Below, piece after piece: positions 5,193 to 7,075 of a stretch of 7,075 nt of DNA. Numbering within the stretch: the stretch's first letter is position 1; every line of letters begins with the position of its first letter. The stretch is from a bacterium (GTDB taxonomy: Bacteria; Hydrogenedentota; Hydrogenedentia; Hydrogenedentiales; SLHB01), in assembly GCA_024231375.1 (NCBI GenBank), contig JAAEQP010000510.1, positions 1 through 7,075 of the forward strand, read 5' to 3'. A model generated the notes under the pieces. The model worked only from the letters and a program-made list of their open reading frames with translations, ran no database searches and was not told where the DNA came from. Made by a program: the position numbers and the translations under genes.

Positions 5193-7061
5193 TCAGTCCA
5201 CGTATCCCAAAGTGCGCAGGCGCTCCATGCGCGCCTCGTCCTCGGCGATCGATTCGGCGCCTGTGTCGAGCGCGGACGGCGGTGTGAAGAACAGCCTGTC
5301 CATGATTGCGGGACGGTTGCGCTCGCCTCTCTCCACATGGATCGTGAAGGTGCCGTCCGTGACGGCGTACGTTCCGATCTCAATCGTCGCGAAGTGGCCG
5401 GCCTCATCCTTGCGAGGATCGGCGATCGGCCGAAACGCGGCATCACCCTCCGCCTTCACGAGAAAGGACGATCCCGGCGACACGGACACGGAAAGCCCGT
5501 ACGTGCTGTCGGGTACAGTGAAGTCGAGCCGGACGGCCCCTTCGTTAGCGCTCGGCATACGGGTGATGGACAGACGCCGCCAATCCGCGTCGCATAGCCA
5601 CTCACACCGTGGGTGGTTCGTGGCGGGCAAGCTCATCTCGAAGACCTTGTCAGGGGGGCGGAAGCCGAGAACCTTCCAGACGTCGTAGAGAGGCGCGTAC
5701 TCGTCGCGGATTCGGGCGTGCATCCGCCGGGCGATCTCTCGATGGCCCTCCAGCACGGGCGTGCGATGGGCAAGCCGGTCCGGTGCTGACCAGAGACTGT
5801 CGTCACCCGAGACCGGATCCCACAGGTACTTGTAGTCCGCGTCCCGCAGGACGTACGTGAACCGGTGATCGTTGCCCTCATACCGCCAACGCGCGATGGC
5901 GAACACCGCCTGATCCGTGTCAGAAGAGTCCCCGGTCACACCCACGAGACTCTGTCCGTCGAACCGTGCCGGTGTTCTGAGGTTCAGCAGATCGACCAGT
6001 GTCGGGACTATGTCGACGTTCTCCGTTAGGGCTGTCACGCGTCGTCCCGCCGGAAGTCCGCCACCAGCGACGATCAGCGGCACCTGCATTACCTCGTCTG
6101 AAGGCTGCCCGATGGCGGCATGCTGGGTGCTTCGGCCGTCCTCGCCCAAGACGTCGCCGTGGTCGGCCGAGATGATGATGATGGTGTTCTCGGCAAGGCC
6201 CAGTTCGTCCAGCCTCGATACGAGGTGACCGATGTGATCGTCAGCGTACAGAATGCTTCCGTCGTGAAGGCCGCGGAGGTATTCCTTCTCCCGGTCGGAG
6301 AAGGGTGGCGCTTTCGGTCCCCGCGGCCAACCGACCCGGAGGAGATTGATGGCCGCCGCGTCGGTGCCACTCATGTCCTCCGGAAGCCAACGGTCGTAGG
6401 GCGGCGACAGGAAGTGAGGGAAATGCGTGTCGAGTGCGTGGATGTACAGGAAGAACGGCTTCGTGCGGGCTTGTTCCAGCCACGGAAACACGCACGCATT
6501 CAACTCTTCGAAGGGCGAGTACCCCAGCTTGGGGTCGTCCGGGGCGACGACCTCGATCCGGTCGAAGGCGATGCACAGCCGCGAATCGGACTCGAACCAA
6601 GGGCTGCCTGAAACCAGAAACGTCTCGTAGCCATTCTCACCCATGATATGCGGCAACAGCGTTTCGTCCTCCGCGGGCACTCGGAAACGGTCCGGCCAGT
6701 CGGATGTCCACAGGCACGATACGGGGAAGTACCGGCCCGACATGTAGGAAGCCACTGAAGGAGACGTGAAGAGATACTGGGCATAGTGTTGCTCGAACAC
6801 GACGCCTCTGGCCGCGATCGAATCGATGGCGGGGGAGGTCGGCCGTTCGTACCCGTAACACGAGAGATTGCCGGCCCGGCATGCGTCCAGCACAATCCAG
6901 ATGACGTTGGGGCGATCATCTGCTTCCACAGGACCCTCCGCGCGAGGCAACTCGCTCGGCGGATCGAGGTGGGCGGGCTGGTCACATGCAGCCAGGCACA
7001 CGGCAGCCGAAGCCAGGGCAACCACACGGTAGAGAGCCCCGAGTCGCACCTCAGGTCCCAC
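5193..7061 (-). CDS. Sulfatase/alkaline-phosphatase-superfamily lipoprotein, Thr-type active site
   Basis: This 622-residue protein is probably membrane-anchored and exported. A hydrophobic signal (13-25) ends in a lipobox LAAC with the lipidated Cys at 26 and Asp at +2. A proline- and acid-rich linker leads to the sulfatase-fold core. NVIWIVLDACRAG (52-64) supplies metal ligand Asp59, CYGYERPTSP (68-77) is the family N-terminal signature, and TSPSVASYMSG (99-109) holds the nucleophile position. ALDTHFPH (209-216) and SADHGDVLGEDG (298-309) follow, the latter with Asp300 and His301, and His314 comes after. Thr99 stands where formylglycine sulfatases carry Cys or Ser. Residues about 485-595 resemble a beta-rich accessory domain, and the C-terminus ends LRTLGYVD, as in many 'sulfatases' of this type. 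The GTG at 7061 gives a normal signal peptide, but the frame stays open to the window edge and no ribosome binding site is visible, so the start could be further upstream. The substrate is unknown: a sulfate or a phosphate ester. Confidence 0.85.
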   Translation of the reverse strand: MGPEVRLGALYRVVALASAAVCLAACDQPAHLDPPSELPRAEGPVEADDRPNVIWIVLDACRAGNLSCYGYERPTSPAIDSIAARGVVFEQHYAQYLFTSPSVASYMSGRYFPVSCLWTSDWPDRFRVPAEDETLLPHIMGENGYETFLVSGSPWFESDSRLCIAFDRIEVVAPDDPKLGYSPFEELNACVFPWLEQARTKPFFLYIHALDTHFPHFLSPPYDRWLPEDMSGTDAAAINLLRVGWPRGPKAPPFSDREKEYLRGLHDGSILYADDHIGHLVSRLDELGLAENTIIIISADHGDVLGEDGRSTQHAAIGQPSDEVMQVPLIVAGGGLPAGRRVTALTENVDIVPTLVDLLNLRTPARFDGQSLVGVTGDSSDTDQAVFAIARWRYEGNDHRFTYVLRDADYKYLWDPVSGDDSLWSAPDRLAHRTPVLEGHREIARRMHARIRDEYAPLYDVWKVLGFRPPDKVFEMSLPATNHPRCEWLCDADWRRLSITRMPSANEGAVRLDFTVPDSTYGLSVSVSPGSSFLVKAEGDAAFRPIADPRKDEAGHFATIEIGTYAVTDGTFTIHVERGERNRPAIMDRLFFTPPSALDTGAESIAEDEARMERLRTLGYVD

Positions 7062-7075
7062 TATGTCCGGTCGAA

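Noticed and set aside
4448..5446. A 332-codon minus-strand frame in another phase over the oxidoreductase and lipoprotein genes
   Set aside because: It is a frame-shifted shadow of both genes with low-complexity Arg/Ser-rich sequence. Both real genes are intact, so no frameshift needs to be invoked.

Overview
The window looks like chromosomal DNA from a GC-rich, diderm bacterium that lives at least part of its life without oxygen. The evidence is an oxygen-sensitive class III ribonucleotide reductase with its activase, a lipobox signal peptide, and a Gfo/Idh/MocA oxidoreductase next to a sulfatase-fold lipoprotein. That last combination is common in Planctomycetes, Verrucomicrobia, Lentisphaerae and Hydrogenedentota-like genomes, but the lineage is an inference and the sequence alone does not prove it.

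Layout. Bases 1-1747 (+) are the 3' part of nrdD; its N-terminus lies left of the window. nrdG follows with a 4-base stop/start overlap (1744-2469, +). After a 108-base gap comes a three-domain SAM-dependent C-methyltransferase of the deoxysugar type (2578-3810, +). A 237-base non-coding stretch (3811-4047) separates this rightward block from a leftward block. It holds a GC-rich hairpin after the methyltransferase and a strong 14-bp hairpin that fits a terminator for the leftward block. On the minus strand are a Gfo/Idh/MocA NAD(P)-dependent oxidoreductase (4048-5082) and, upstream of it, a sulfatase/alkaline-phosphatase-superfamily lipoprotein (5193-7061). The start of the lipoprotein gene is very close to the right edge and is not certain.

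How the genes work together. NrdD and NrdG form one system: NrdG uses SAM and a 4Fe-4S cluster to place a glycyl radical on NrdD, which then makes deoxynucleotides anaerobically. The methyltransferase probably acts on an NDP-ketosugar, but no sugar-nucleotide genes are visible here. The oxidoreductase and the lipoprotein may both belong to carbohydrate or envelope-polymer metabolism; a candidate promoter between them suggests the oxidoreductase can also be transcribed separately.

No RNA genes, CRISPR arrays, insertion sequences or prophage genes were recognised. The most interesting point is the lipoprotein's active site. It has Thr where formylglycine sulfatases have Cys or Ser, and its visible metal-site residues resemble those of Thr-nucleophile phospho-transferases and phosphodiesterases, so a plain 'sulfatase' label may be misleading. 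I did not find a convincing previously undescribed multi-gene system.
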